Part shown: one piece after another, positions 29,421 through 41,570 of the stretch | Numbering within the stretch: the first letter of the stretch is position 1 | Layout: each line of letters starts with the position of its first letter | Translations under genes and position numbers: made by a program | NCBI GenBank assembly: GCA_963575745.1 | Contig: CAUYUJ010014328.1 | Coordinates: 51,001-115,000 of the forward strand | DNA from: Prorocentrum cordatum | Lineage: Eukaryota > Sar > Dinophyceae > Prorocentrales > Prorocentraceae | DNA: 64,000 nucleotides | Direction of reading: 5' to 3' | The notes under the pieces: generated by a model | What the model was told of the DNA's origin: nothing | The model's database searches: none | The model's input: the letters and a program-made list of their open reading frames with translations, nothing else

Positions 29421-30004
29421 GATTCCTAAGTAAGCTGTGATGGAGTCCTAAGCGTGAGCGCGACCCTTGGGTGCCTTAGTGTCGGGAGTGCGGCGCTTGA
29501 ATAAATTGCGTGGACGTCCAACGCAAGAGCGCGATTATCTTGTACATTGCAAGTAACTCTCCAACGAGAATGCGACTCCAGAGCGCCGAGAGAGCGGTTC
29601 CTGTATAAATTGGTAGGAATTCCCTAGCGAGAGCGCGGTTCTTGAGCAAACTGCAAGGACATCTCAGGCGGGAGCGGGGGGTCTGGCTAAACTGTGATGA
29701 AGTCTCAGGCGGGAGCCGTTGTTGCTGCAACCCGGGGGCCAAGGGCACAGTTTGAGCCGAGTTTTCCCTGATAAAAGACAGGGTGCGAGCCCTGGGGGAA
29801 GCACCTCATTTGAAAAACACAATGGTCACCGGAGGAGGGATGAACAACACTTATTATTCAATAGTGTGATGAGTTCAAGAGCAACAATAACAACAATAAC
29901 AACATCATCAACAACAACACAACAACAGCAACAACAACAACAGCAACAACATCAACATCAACAACAGCAGCAGCAGCAACAGCAACACAAATAACAACAA
30001 CATC
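29421..30004 (+). repeat. Satellite module A, copy 4, with CAA tract
   Basis: Same block order as copies 1 and 2, with CAACAACAGCAAC at 29,880-30,004. Confidence 0.9.
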
Positions 30005-30165
30005 AATAAGTCTAAAGCTGTTCGCTCTTATCAGCCCGACTGTCATTCAACGCGTATTTCCCAAACATTGGATATCGCCTTTTGGGGGGTATATCTTTCT
30101 TCCCTGCAGGCTGGGCCCCGGCAAGCGGCGGGGCGGCCGCGGACCGTCGGCCTGGCCAGCGGGGC
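30005..30165 (+). repeat. Satellite module B, copy 4
   Basis: CTGTTCGCTCTTATC through TTCCCTGCAGGCTGGGCCCC to GTCGGCCTGGCCAGCG. Module C is missing here. Confidence 0.9.
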
Positions 30166-31040
30166 CACAGGGGGCAGCGACGGGGCAACTGAGGATAAAA
30201 ACGGGGCCGCGAAGGGCAGCGAGGGGGCCACAAAGGGCGACAGCGGGGCCACGAAGGGCATGCATGTGGGGCCACGACGGGCGCGAGCGGGGGCCACGAA
30301 GGGCGTACGTATATGGCGCCGCAAAATGGCAAGGACGGGGCCAATGAGGGTAGAAACTGGGACACGAAGGGCAGCGATGGGGGCCGCAAGGTGCGACAGC
30401 GGGGCCACGTGGGGCATGCATATAGGGCCACGACAGGCGCGAACGAGAGTGAGCCACGAAGGGCATACGTAGGCCAGAAAGGGCGACAGCGGGGCCACGC
30501 ACGGCAGTGATGGGGCCACGAAGGGCAACGAAGGAACCATGAAGGGCGACAGCGGGGCCACGAAGGGCATGCGTATGGGGCCGCTAAGGAGCGAACGGGG
30601 GCCACGAAGGGCGGATAATGCGGGGCCACAAAGGGCAGCGACGGGGCCGCTGAGAGTGGCACCAGGAGCGCGAAGGGCAGCGAAGGGGCCGCAAAGGGCG
30701 ACAGCGGGGCCACGAAGGGCATGCATATGGGGCCACGACGGGCAAAAGCGAGCGGGGGCCACGAAGAGCATACGTATATGGGGCCACAAAAAAGGCGACA
30801 ACGGGGCCACGAAATGCAGCAATGGAGCCACGAAGGGCAGCGAGGGGGCCACGACGGGCGACAGTAGGGCCACGAAGGGCATGCATATGGAGCCACGACG
30901 GGCGCGAACGAGCGGGGGCCACGAAGAGCATACAATGCGGGGCCACAGAGGGCAGCGACAGGGCTAGTGAGGGCAGCAACGCGGCCACGAAGGGCGTGAG
31001 CGAAGGCGACCGCGGAACCACTACGGGCAGCGATGGGCAT
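30166..31040 (+). repeat. Satellite module D, 0.9-kb copy
   Basis: GGGGCCACGAAGGGC units as in the 27.5-29.4 kb copy. Confidence 0.95.
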
Positions 31041-31439
31041 CGAGAGCGGGCGAAAGGCAGCGAGAAACGACTGCAGTCCCTTGCGGGCGGGTCGGGCGGG
31101 CGGGCCCCGACGGGCGGGTCGAGCAGGCGGGTCGCTGAAGCATGGATCCTGCTTGAATCGCAAGGAATATTTAGCGACAGCGCGAATCCCACGAAACTCT
31201 AGAAAAGGAAATCAAAAACGAAAGCGCGATTCCTGAGTGTCGAGGGGCGGCATCTGAATACATTGATGGCGTTTCAAGCGGGAACTCGATTCTGGAGTAG
31301 ATTGCCAGGAAATCTCGGGCGAAAGTCAACTTTCTCAACACACTGCGGCGAAGTATCAGGGGGGAGCCGTTGCTGTTGTTGTTGCTGTTGGACTTTCACG
31401 ACCGAAGAATACATATTGCTGATACCCCCCTCCGGTGCA
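31041..31439. other. Spacer between opposed satellite halves
   Basis: GGGCGGGTCG short repeats at 31,080-31,135, then A-like fragments. No gene. Confidence 0.5.
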
Positions 31440-31740
31440 CATTTTATTATTCGATTGAAATGCCTTTTTTCCCAAAGGCTCGCACCCTGTTTTCTATCAG
31501 GGAAAGTCTTGAAGCTCAAACTGTGCCCCTGGCCCCCGGGTTACAACAACAACGGCTCCCGCCGGAGATTTCCTTACAATTTAGCCCGGACCCCAGCTCC
31601 TGCCTGACACTTCCTCACATGCTATTCATGAATCGCGCTGTCGCTTGGGACTTCCTTACAATTTATTCAGGAATCGCTCTCCCGGCGCTCTGGAATCGCG
31701 CTCTCGCTGGAGTTCAGGAATAGCGCCCTTGCGTTTGAAT
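31440..31740 (-). repeat. Satellite module A, inverted copy
   Basis: Read on the minus strand it repeats the A blocks (for example the plus strand has CCCCTGGCCCCCGGGTTACA and CAACGGCTCCCGCCGG). Confidence 0.9.
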
Positions 31741-31779
31741 TTCCTGCAACTTACTCAGGCACCCAGGAGTCGCGCTCAC

Positions 31780-32746
31780 GCTTAGGACTCCCCCACTGCC
31801 CTTCGTGGATCCGTGGCAGCCCTTCGTGGCCCTCTCGCTGCCCTTCGTGGCCCCGTAGCAGCGCTTCGTGGCTCCCTCGCTGCCCTTCGTGGACCCGTTG
31901 CACCCCTTCGTGGCCCCCTCGCTGCCCTTCGTGGCCCAATAGCAGCCTTTCGTGGCCCCCTCGCTGCTCTTCGTGTCGCCGTTATAGCCCTTCGTGGCCC
32001 CCTCGCTGTCCTGCGTGGCCCCGTTGCACCCCTTCGTGGCCCCCTCGCTGCCCTTCGTGGCCCCGTTGCAGCCCTTCGTGGCCCCCTCGCTGCCCTTCGT
32101 GGCCCCGTTGCACCCCTTCGTGGCCCCCTCGCTGCACTTCGTGGCCCCGTTGCACCCTTTCGTGTCCCCGTTGCAGCCCTTCGGGGCCCCGTTGCAACCC
32201 TTCGTGGCCCCCTCTCTGCCCTTCGTGACCCCGTTGCAGCCCGTCGTGGCCCCCTCGCTGCCCTTCGTGGCCGAATATATGTATGCCATTCGTGGCCCCC
32301 TCGCTGTCCTTCGCGCCCGTCATGGCCCCATATGCATGCCCTTCGTGCCCCCCCCGCTGTCGCCCTTTGTGGCCCACATCGTTGTCCTTCGTGGCCCCGT
32401 TGCTGCCCTCAGTGGCCCCGTCTTTGCCGCTGCCCAATAAACGTATGCCATTCGTGCCCCCCGCTCGTTCGCGCCCGTCGTGGCCCCATGTGCATGCCTT
32501 TCGTGGCCCCGCTGTCGCCCTTCGTGGCCCCCCTCGTTGTCCTACATGGCCCAGTCGGTACCCTCAGTGGCCCCGTCGTTGCCTTTTGTGGCCCCGCATT
32601 ATCTGCCCATCGTGGCCCCCGCTCGTTCGTGCTCTTCGTGGTCCTATACGCATTCCCTTCGCGTCCCCGCTGACGCCCTTCGTGGCCTACTTCGTGCCCT
32701 TCGTGGCCCTGCTGTCGTTCTCTATCTCGCTTTCGGTTTCGCTCGT

Positions 32747-32778
<32 letters not shown>

Positions 32779-32836
32779 ACGTCGTCGTCGTCGTCGTGGT
32801 CGGTCCCCTGTTCGTCCCTCTTGGGGTCAGGTTGCC
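31780..32836 (-). repeat. Satellite modules D, C and B end, inverted
   Basis: GCCCTTCGTGGCCCC units to 32,710, then a CGTCGTCGTC tract and TCCCTCTTGGGGTCAGG, the reverse complement of the B/C junction. Confidence 0.9.
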
Positions 32837-33275
32837 TGGGGCCACGAAACGCTGTACTGGGTGTGGCGGACGCATGTGCCCCCCCCTAGTGGGGCCTTAC
32901 GTGGATCCCCCCATGGGGCCACAAAACGCGGTACTGGGTGTGGCGGACGCATGTGGCCACCCCCACTGGGGCCTTACGTGGAGCTCCCCATGGGGCCACG
33001 AAGCGCTGTACTGGGTGTGGCAGGCCCATGTGGCCAACCCCACTGGGGCCTTACGTGGAGCTCCATGTGGGGCCACGAAACGCTGTACTGGGTGTGGCGG
33101 ACGCCTGTGGCAACCCCCACTGGGACCTTGGGTGGAGTTACCTATGGGGCCACGAAACGCTGTACTGGGTGTGGCGGACGCAGGTGGCCACCCCCACTGG
33201 GGCCTTACATGAAGCTCCCTATGGGGCCACGATGCGCTGTACTGGGTGTGGCGGACGCATGTGGCCACCCCATTG
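32837..33275 (+). repeat. 77-bp tandem array, about six units
   Basis: GGTACTGGGTGTGGCGGACG-type cores start near 32,851, 32,928, 33,005, 33,082, 33,159 and 33,236, exactly 77 bp apart. Open in all frames but only because of the repeat. Confidence 0.97.
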
Positions 33276-33344
33276 GGGGGGGGTGCACGGGAGGAGGAGG
33301 CGCGGGGACCGTTTCTTCAAAACGAGGACCCAACACCACAGGAT

Positions 33345-33524
33345 GATTGGCAGCAACAGCACCATCTACAACAACATCCACAACAACGCCAAGAATACCA
33401 CCACCACCACCGACAACAACAACAACCGCAACAACAGCAACAACGGCCTCATCGTCATCAGCAGCAGCAGCATCATCAGCATCCGCAGCAGCAACATCAT
33501 CACGCTCAGCCTCATCATCCTCAC

Positions 33525-33567
<43 letters not shown>

Positions 33568-33752
33568 GTCGTCGTCGTCGTCGTCGTCATCATCATCATC
33601 ATGAGCATCAAGATCATCATCATCATCATCATCACCATCACCATCACCATCACCATCATCATCATCGTCAGCATCATCATCACCACCATCATCATCATCA
33701 TCATCATCACCACCATCATCATCATCATCAGCAGCATCACCATCTCATCATC

Positions 33753-33783
<31 letters not shown>

Positions 33784-34760
33784 TGAATATCATCACCACC
33801 ACCACTACCACACCCACCGCCATCAACATGATGATCATCGCCACCAACACCACCTTTGCCAGCAGCATCACGCTCAACAACACCCTCATCACCGTTACCA
33901 ACTGCATCAACAGCGTCAACGTCATTGTGCTCAGCCTCGTCAGCATCACCATCACCAGCAGCATCAAAGCAATCGTCGTCGTCAACATCATCCTCATCAC
34001 CAGTACCATCATCACCATCACCAGCAGCATACTACCATACAGTCTTCCTACCAACACCATCTACGTACACGCCCAGCCACACATCACCCCACCAACCACC
34101 ACCCTCTCCTGCTTTCCATTGTTGTACCCGTCCTCCTCATCCTCACTCCTGGTCCTCATACCCTTCACTCCTCCGCTTCATCGTCATCCTCACGGTCGTT
34201 AGCAACATCACCACCACCAATACAGCCTACGTCGTCAGCATCATTCCCACTCGCATCCTCATCACAATCATCAACACCATCATCAGCATAAGCAACCATC
34301 GTCATCGTGATCATCATCGATATCAACATCAGCATCGTCGTCCTCACCACCATCAGCATGCTCATCGTCGCCTGAAGCACATATTTCCTCCTCCTCGTTC
34401 CCTCCTCCTCCTCCTCATGACTTTTCTGATCCTCCTCTTCCTCCTCTCCTCCACCTCATCTGCTTCCTCCCCAGATTCCTCTTCGTCATCTTCGGTATCC
34501 TCTTCCCCCATCCTCCCCCTCCCCACTCCCCATGGCGTACACATGATCGTCCTCCTACTCCTGCCTCCTTCTCCTCAGTATCACCTTTTTTATCTTCACC
34601 ACCAGCAGCAACCATACCAGCCTTACCATTATCACCATCATCAACATCACCACCACCACCATCATCTGATCATCGTTGTCATCGCCATCTTCATCACCAC
34701 CATGTTCCTCGTCCTCGTACGTGTTCCTCCTCCTCGTCGTCATCGTGCTGTCCTCCTTCC
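33345..34760 (+). repeat. CAA/CAG then (CAT)n tract
   Basis: CAACAACA and CAGCAGCA sequence passes into about 0.6 kb of CATCAT, then degenerate CAT/CTC DNA. No gene seen. Confidence 0.9.
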
Positions 34761-34819
34761 ACCTATGCCTGCTCCTCGCCTGGGGAAGGTGGAGGGAACG
34801 GGAATGAGGATCATGATGA

Positions 34820-35085
34820 CACGGTGATGATGATGACGACGACGACGACCATGATGATGATGCCAATGCTGAGGATGCTGCTGATGAAGCTGATGATGCT
34901 GCTGATGAGGATGAGGGTGACGATGAGGACGATGCTGATGACGATGATGATGATGATGATGATGCTGGTGCTAATGACGATGATGGTGATGCTGATAATG
35001 ATGATGAGGATGATGAGGATGATGATGATGCTGACGATGATGATGGTGCTGGTGATGATGATGCTGATGATGGTGATGGTGATGG

Positions 35086-35130
<45 letters not shown>

Positions 35131-35145
35131 CGATGCTGATGGAAG
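34820..35145 (+). repeat. (GAT)n tract, opposite sense
   Basis: GATGATGATG triplets, the reverse complement of the flanking CAT tracts. Confidence 0.95.
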
Positions 35146-35218
35146 GAGGCGTGCGAGGGAGGAGGGAGATGTGAAGGGGGCAGGAGAAAGGGGGAGAGGG
35201 GGTGGCACGGCGGGGACT

Positions 35219-35284
35219 CCAGGACAGCATGTTGTCGTTGTCCTGGTCAATCTGCTTGACGATGTCCCTGAACTTTTCGTGCAC
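35219..35284 (-). CDS. EF-hand exon of a cation channel
   Basis: After a GAGCGAG acceptor it encodes VHEKFRDIVKQIDQDND and NMLSW. The loop D-Q-D-N-D-N-M-L-S has Asp at positions 1, 3 and 5 and a hydrophobic residue at 8, the EF-hand calcium-binding pattern. In dinoflagellate and ciliate voltage-gated channels an EF-hand follows the S6 segment and a short linker. The start phase (0) fits the exon at 37,144-37,194. The 3' limit is uncertain; the second half of the EF loop should lie in a further exon. Confidence 0.6.
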
Positions 35285-35374
35285 CTCGCTCGGTCTTGCT
35301 AGACAACTGCGGCTCGAAGACGGAACGCCGCCCCTCTACAGCGCACAGGAAAACACGGTCAATCCGCATCTGGG

Positions 35375-35640
35375 GCCAACGACTCCCCCTGGATCAAAGC
35401 CTGATCGATTTGGTATGCAGTATTAGTTGCAGCGGCAAGCACACCGAATAGAATAATCGAAGAACACTCGCGAAGACACACTTCGCGTGCTAGGCGAGGA
35501 TTCAACAGCAGCTCGAAGCTGATTTGAAAGCAGAACGGGCGTGCTATAAGCCAAGACAGGGCGATTCCCACGCTCCACGCAAGACCATTCTGTCCCGCAA
35601 CGCGAACATACACACCCCTCCGACTCCACTCCGGCCTTCT
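35375..35640 (-). other. Hydrophobic open frame, unassigned
   Basis: The minus strand can encode GIALSWLIARPFCFQISFEL and SSIILFGVLAAATNTAYQ. It could be an exon of a membrane protein or intron read-through. Confidence 0.2.
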
Positions 35641-35694
35641 CTGTTCCATCCGCCTGCTCCTCTTCATCGTATTCATCGTATTCATCGTAAACGT

Positions 35695-35763
35695 CGTAAC
35701 CATAAGAATCATCGTCAGCAGCATCATCAGCATAATCAGCATCGACGGCATCAGCAGCATCAC

Positions 35764-35795
<32 letters not shown>

Positions 35796-36413
35796 GCATC
35801 ATCATCATGATCAGCATCATCATCAGCAGCAACAGCCGCATGAGCATCAACACCAGCATTAGCAGCAACAGCATCATCATCGGCGTCGTCATCCTCATCA
35901 CTATCATCATCATCATCAGCATCATCAGCATCAGCATCAGCATCAACATCATCAGCATCAGCATTCACATCATCAGCAGCATCAGCATCAGCATCAGCAT
36001 CAGCATCAGCATCATCATCATCCTCATCCTCATCATCATCATCATCATCATCATCCGCATCAGCATCATCATATTCTTCTTCTTCAACATCATCATCATC
36101 ATAATCATCATCAGCATCCTCATCATCATCGTCATCAGCAGCATCATCAGCGGCGTCACCGTCAGCCTCACATCCATCAATGCATCATCAGTATCAGCAT
36201 CATCATCATCATCACCATCATCATATTCATCAACATCGCCGTCGGCATCGGAATCGTAAACACAATCCTCATCAGCATTACCATCATCCTCATCATACGC
36301 AGCATCACCATCAGCAGCATCATCATAATCAGCATTGTCATCGTAAACAGCATCATGATAGGCAGCGCCATCCTCACCATCATTATCATCATCACCATCA
36401 TCAACAACGACAG

Positions 36414-36458
<45 letters not shown>

Positions 36459-36570
36459 CATCCTCATCCTCCTCCTCATCATCATAATCATCGGTATTAG
36501 TATTACCATCACCCATCAGCGTCATCATCATCAGCATCGTCTTCGTCATCATCATCAGCCCTCCTGGCAT
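35695..36570 (+). repeat. (CAT)n / (CAGCAT)n tract
   Basis: CATCAT and CATCAG triplets for almost 0.9 kb. Confidence 0.95.
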
Positions 36571-36830
36571 CGTCGTTGTGCACATCTCGTGTCAGCTCCT
36601 CGTCGTCATCCACCGCACCATGCCACCCAGCCGCGAGGGCCCGCTGGGCCCTGCGGGTCGGGTGTGCAGAGCACCCTGCAGGAGCCGAAGATCAAGAACA
36701 GATCGAGGAAGACTCCGACAGTCACGCCTCATTGCCAAACGTCCGCACATCACCAAGCGAGTACGTGTTGCCAGCCCTTACGCGTGTTCCCTTGCTGCCA
36801 CCTATCCGCCCTGCCGCCTCTTCCACACCC
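36571..36830. other. Unique spacer, no assigned exon
   Basis: GC-rich unique sequence that could hold an exon on either strand; I could not choose a frame. Confidence 0.3.
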
Positions 36831-36834
36831 TCCT

Positions 36835-37000
36835 CCTCCCTCTCTCCTCCTCCTCCTCCTCCTCCTCCTCCTCCTCCTCCTCCTCCTCCTCCCTCCCTCT
36901 TCCTCCTCTTCCTCCTCCTCTTTCTACTCCCCCTCCTCCTCTTTCTACTCCTCCTCCTCCTCCTCCTCCTCGTCATTCGTCGTCCTCCTCCTCCTACTAC
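36835..37000 (+). repeat. (TCC)n tract
   Basis: CTCCTCC and CTTCCTC triplets. Confidence 0.95.
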
Positions 37001-37143
37001 AGCCGCATCAATTCCTCCTCATGTTCCACGTCTCCCATCCCCCTCCTCTCCTCCCCATTCTAGCCCATATCCTCCCATCACCCTCGCTCCTGAATGTGCC
37101 CCTCTCTCCGTCGCGGCAAGCAGGAGTCAAATGAACGGCAGGC

Positions 37144-37194
37144 CTTGTCAGTGATCAGCTGCTCCTTCTCCTCTTGAGCCACAGCAGAAATCAC
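37144..37194 (-). CDS. Post-S6 linker exon of a cation channel
   Basis: Exactly 17 codons, VISAVAQEEKEQLITDK, between a CCGAG acceptor and an AAG plus GC donor. In dinoflagellate voltage-gated channels I recall S6 ending NMLIGVLCE followed by V(V/I)SAVA..EKE. The S6 exon at 62,956-63,042 ends in phase 0 right after CE, which fits this exon, and the EF-hand exon fits its other end. Confidence 0.55.
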
Positions 37195-37257
37195 CTCGGC
37201 CCCAGCGAGGGGGGGAAGTGAGGAATAGAGGGTGAGGAAGCCCGGGCATGGCACGAT

Positions 37258-37441
37258 GGGAAGACGAGGAGAAGCACAATGATGATGCCGGTGGTGGTGA
37301 TGGTGATGATGATGATGATGATCATCATGATGATGGTGACGACTGTGATGCTGATTCTGATGATGAGTGTGGTGGTGATGATGCTGCTGCTGATGCTGCT
37401 GATGATGATGATGATGTTGATGTTGATGTTGATGTTGATGT

Positions 37442-37476
<35 letters not shown>

Positions 37477-37540
37477 CTGATGATGATGATGATGATGATG
37501 ATTCTGATGATGATGAAGATGATGAAGATGATGATCCGAC
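37258..37540 (+). repeat. (GAT)n tract
   Basis: GATGATGAT triplets with GTTGAT variants. Confidence 0.95.
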
Positions 37541-37752
37541 GCCCCTGGTGCTGTTATTCAGGGAATGGCAAAAAGAACAAGTCGACAAGTTCAGCTGGAA
37601 GAAGTCGAAGTGTACCTTCAAGGTTCCACACCACTCGTCTGTCACAGGAAACGTTCGGGGTCAATCGGTTCGACCAGCTTAGCTGGTAATGCATGTGCAC
37701 CTTGCCTCTGACAAACATACAACACGTGTTGTTCGAAGCCGAAATTCGCCTT

Positions 37753-37868
37753 ACCGAGGAAAATAATGAGGATGAGCAGGATCAAGAACATGACAATGAT
37801 GTATGGCGAACCGTGGATGGCGTGAAAGGAGCTAGGTGCGAGCGACAGAAACTTGATGATGCATGAAT
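37753..37868 (-). CDS. Candidate exon with one transmembrane span
   Basis: The minus strand reads FLSLAPSSFHAIHGSPY, then IIVMFLILLILIIFL before a GTAAGG donor. The hydrophobic span and the strong donor argue for an exon, perhaps of the same or another membrane protein. The plus strand is also open here, rich in acidic residues. Confidence 0.35.
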
Positions 37869-37879
37869 GATGGGTCGGA

Positions 37880-38220
37880 CATCATTTTAGACTCGTATCA
37901 TTATTTCTGACATGAACAACTGCAGCTGTTTACGTCTGAATGACGAATCCGAATGCAGTACTAAGTTTGGTGCACTCGCTGGACGGGGGGATAACTATGA
38001 ACAGGGGTTCGAAATTCTGGAATCGTTTATCGGTGTTGTTCGAAACCCAAGTTCAAATCATATATACTGCTCTGGAACAGTCAATTGCACTTGGTTGCGT
38101 TTCATGATGAATCCGAATGCAGTGTTGTGTTGATGCACTCACTGGATGTGGGGGTCATTGTTCAAGAATAAAAGATAAGGGTTCGTGATTATTGACAAAT
38201 GACTCGGTTTTGACTCTCGG
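37880..38220. other. Two diverged tandem blocks, no gene
   Basis: ATGACGAATCCGAATGCAGT near 37,940 and ATGATGAATCCGAATGCAGT near 38,103 begin two related blocks of about 160 bp, each with a GAACAGGGGTTCG-like piece. Confidence 0.5.
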
Positions 38221-38224
38221 CTCA

Positions 38225-38340
38225 GGGCCCACCGACCAGGAGGGGGAGGACATAATCAGTACGTAGCACCCCGCAATTGCGGATAAGAGTGAGGGGGCGG
38301 GCGCGGGCGACGCGGGCGTCGAGGAGGCGGCCCTCACCTT
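38225..38340 (-). CDS. Candidate exon, unknown
   Basis: Encodes EGRLLDARVARARPLTLIR, then NCGVLRTDYVLPLLVGG, next to a Glu-rich run that comes from a (TCC)n tract. No family. Confidence 0.25.
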
Positions 38341-38349
38341 CCCTATCGA

Positions 38350-38765
38350 TGGCGCCCTCCTCCTCCTCCTCCTCCTCCTCTTCCTCCTTTTCCTCCTCCT
38401 CCTCTTCCTCGTCTGCGTCATCGTCCTCATCGTCGTCGTCGTCGTCCGCCTCCTCCTCCACCTCCTCCTCCTCTTCCTCCTTTTCCTCCTCCTCCTCCTC
38501 CTCCTCCTCCTCCTCCTCCTCTCCCTCCCCCATCCCGATCCTCCCTCCCTTCCTCCTTTCCGTCGTCGTCGTCGTCCTCCTCCTCCTCTTCCTCCTCCTC
38601 CTCTTCCCTCCTTTCTCGTCGTCCCCCTCCGTCCCCCCCTCCTTTTCCTCCTTGTCCTCGTCGTCGGCCTCCTCTTCGTCCTCGTACTCGTCGTCGTCGT
38701 CGTCGTCATCGTCGTCGTCGTCTTCCTCCTCCTGCTCCTCGCCCTGCTCCTCCTCCCCTCCTCCG
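38350..38765 (+). repeat. CTCCTCC/CGTCGT tracts
   Basis: Long triplet DNA giving spurious poly-Ser, poly-Glu and poly-Arg frames. Confidence 0.95.
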
Positions 38766-38799
38766 CAGAGCGCGCGCGCGCGCCGGGGGTGTGGGTCGC

Positions 38800-39465
38800 G
38801 GGCTTGTTCAATGAACGTAGTTTGGGTCGCGGGTGGGTCGCGGGCTCTCCACCTCCACCTGGAAAGGATTCAAAAACAGCCCGCCGCAGGCGCCGAAAAT
38901 TCTGATTTGTACACTGAACGCGGTCTGGGTAGCAGGTTCTCCACCTGGAGCGAGTGCAAAAGAAACCCGCCGCAGGCGCCGAAAATTTTGGGTGGGTCGC
39001 GGGGTGGGTCGCGGGTGGGTCGCGGGTGGGTCGCGGTGGGTCGCGGGTGGGTCGCGGGCGCGGTCTGGGTCGCGGGTGGGTCGCAGGTTCTCCACCTGGA
39101 ACGAATGCAAAAGAAACCCGCCGCAGGCGCCGAAAATTTTGGGTGGGTCGCGGGGTGGGTCGCGGGTGGGTCGCGGGTGGGTCGCGGGTGGGTCGCGGGT
39201 GGGTCGCGGGTGGGTCGCGGGGTGGGTCGCGGGTGGGTCGCGGGGTGGGTCGCCGGTGGGTCGCGGATGGGTCGCCGGGGGGAGGTCTCGGGGTGGGTCG
39301 CGGGCGGGTCGCGGGGTGGGTCGCGGATGCGTCGCGGGTGGGTCGCGAGTGGGTCGGGGGGTGGGTCGCGGGTGGGTCGCGGGGTGTGTCGCGGGTGGGT
39401 CGCGGGTGGGTCGTCGGGTGGGTCGCGGGCGGGTCGCGGGGCGGGTCGCGGGTGGGACGACGACA
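38800..39465 (+). repeat. GGTGGGTCGCG minisatellite
   Basis: 10-12 bp units. Three copies of a longer block (CCGCCGCAGGCGCCGAAAAT) are embedded at 38,880, 38,967 and 39,118. Confidence 0.95.
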
Positions 39466-39579
39466 ACAACAACAACAAGAATCCGCATCGCGGAATTCCA
39501 CTGCAGCCACGCACCCAGGGACAGTGAATAACCGGTCGGTGCAGCCCCCTCACTCTGACTATTCCCGAATAGCGAACAA

Positions 39580-40625
39580 AGGTTTGCTACTCTTTAGTAA
39601 CGGATTGGTTTTGGCTTTTCCTGGGGAACAAACGGACAGGGGTTCGTAAGTCTCGGGGGATAGAGAAAATGGGCTCCTTGTTCTTTGGGAATAGGAGGGC
39701 AAATGCTCGTTGTTCCCAACTATATAACGGACAGGGGCTCGTACTTCCTGGGGAAGTTGGACCTGGGTTCAATATTCCCGTCGCGTAACGGACAAGGGCT
39801 CGCTATTCCCAGAGACTAATGGAAACGGGCCCATCACTCCTTAAGAATAATGGACAGGGGATCGTTGACCCCCAGGAATTATGGACAAAGGTGGAAGAGG
39901 GCTCAGTATTCCCGCATGCGGTTTTTCCTAGAAATCACAGACAGAGTTTCGTCACCCCCCGGGAATAATAGACAAAACACCCGACACTACTGGGGAGCAA
40001 CGGAAAATAATTCATCACTCCTTGAGAATAACGGACCATGCCGGTACTCCCTGGTACAAGCGGACAAGGGTTCGTGATCCCTGGGGAATAATTGACAAGG
40101 TTTCCTTATTTCCATGGATTTGCGGACAGGGGTTCGTTGTTCCCGGGGAATGGTGAACAAGGGTCCTTTGATCCACTGCTCCATGGGGATACAAACCAAG
40201 GCTCATTACTCCCACAGAATAATCGACGAGAGTCCCATATTCCCCAGAAGTAACGAGCCCCCGTCCATTGTTCCCTGGAAGTAATGAACTCCTGTCCAAC
40301 ACTACCGGGGAATAAGTGAGGGTTCCATCACTTCTGGAGAATCATGGACAGGAGCTTATTACTCACAAGGAATAATGGGAAGGGGTGCGTTTTATGTTCG
40401 GAATCATGAACAGGGGTTCGTTATTCCCAAGGAATAATGGAGACCAGTGACAAGGCCTCATGTTCCCGAAAGATATGGACGCTCCTTCCACGGAATAATG
40501 GAAGAGGGTCCAGCACTCCTTGGGAAACGAACCAGGGTTCATCATGCCTGGGAACCATGTCGAGGGGTCCACGAATTTTCTCAGGAACGTTGGACAAAAA
40601 TCACAAATCCAAGAATGTGGCAACG
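39580..40625 (+). repeat. About 30-bp degenerate minisatellite
   Basis: Units carry GGACAGGGGTTCGT and ATTCCC.GGGAATAATGG. Strongly diverged; no gene. Confidence 0.8.
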
Positions 40626-41570
40626 TGGTCGATGAGCCCGGAATGCTCGGACGAGAGGGTTCGCATCTATTTGGGACCCATCCTGAATGAATGACGATGA
40701 GTGGTGGTAGGATGCTGAATCATAGAGGGCGTCTTTGGGAAACGCAAATGAAAAGCAAATGCTCGTGATGAGTGATGAACGACCAACGGTGCATCATAGA
40801 TGATGAGTGACAGATGGTACAAGGTCAATGGCGCGTAGTGAACCACGCGTACGTACTGTTTGAACATCTGGGGTGCACGGCGACCAGGTGCACGAAGAGA
40901 GATGGACAGTGCTGAACGAAAAGACGAATGATACGTGAACGATGTTGGACGATGACTGATGGATGGCGCCGATGAATGGCAACGATGGACGAGTGGGTGA
41001 ATGGATAGCTGATGTATGCTGGACCGTGAAGAAACATGACAGTCGTAGATTAATCGTCTAGGACCCGTGGGGTATAACTAACGGTGAATAACGGACACTA
41101 GTAGCGAACGATGAATGGCAAATGCTGAACGATGGCTGATGGGTGCCAGCATGTGGGCACCGACTTCTGGATGGGTGAACCGTGCACTGGCAATCGTGTC
41201 TGCTGGGCGATGGGCACTCGATCCAGGATGGTGAGGAATCTGGAATGGCTGGTGCACAACGAAGAACAACAACATGAACACTGGGGGGGATGATGGATAA
41301 ATGATGAATGTATCTTAACAGAGGGGGGATCAGCAGCGAGTGGTGCATGACGGGTGTGGATGCTGGATGAATGGGAGATGCCAGTTGCATGACGAATGAA
41401 CAACGACGCGAAGTGCATGGCGGCACTGAAACTGCATGATTGCAGGGCAGCGTTTGACGAGTACGTGACAAGCGATTCGAAATTTGTGGCGGGTGGCAAT
41501 TCAAGGATGATGCAAGCAAGACGGTGCATGAATAATGGTGAATTGACGGTGGACGATGTTGAACTAGAAC
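40626..41570. other. Degenerate GATGAATGG-rich spacer
   Basis: Weak short-unit repetition (GATGAATGG, GATGGCTGATGG). No supported coding region. Confidence 0.5.

Noticed and set aside
33246-36585. Long His, Ile, Met or Asp homopolymer frames
   Set aside because: All come from CAT/GAT triplet tracts and appear in every frame.
38155-39510. A 451-codon minus-strand Arg/Pro/Thr frame
   Set aside because: Built from the GGTGGGTCGCG minisatellite and (TCC)n tracts.
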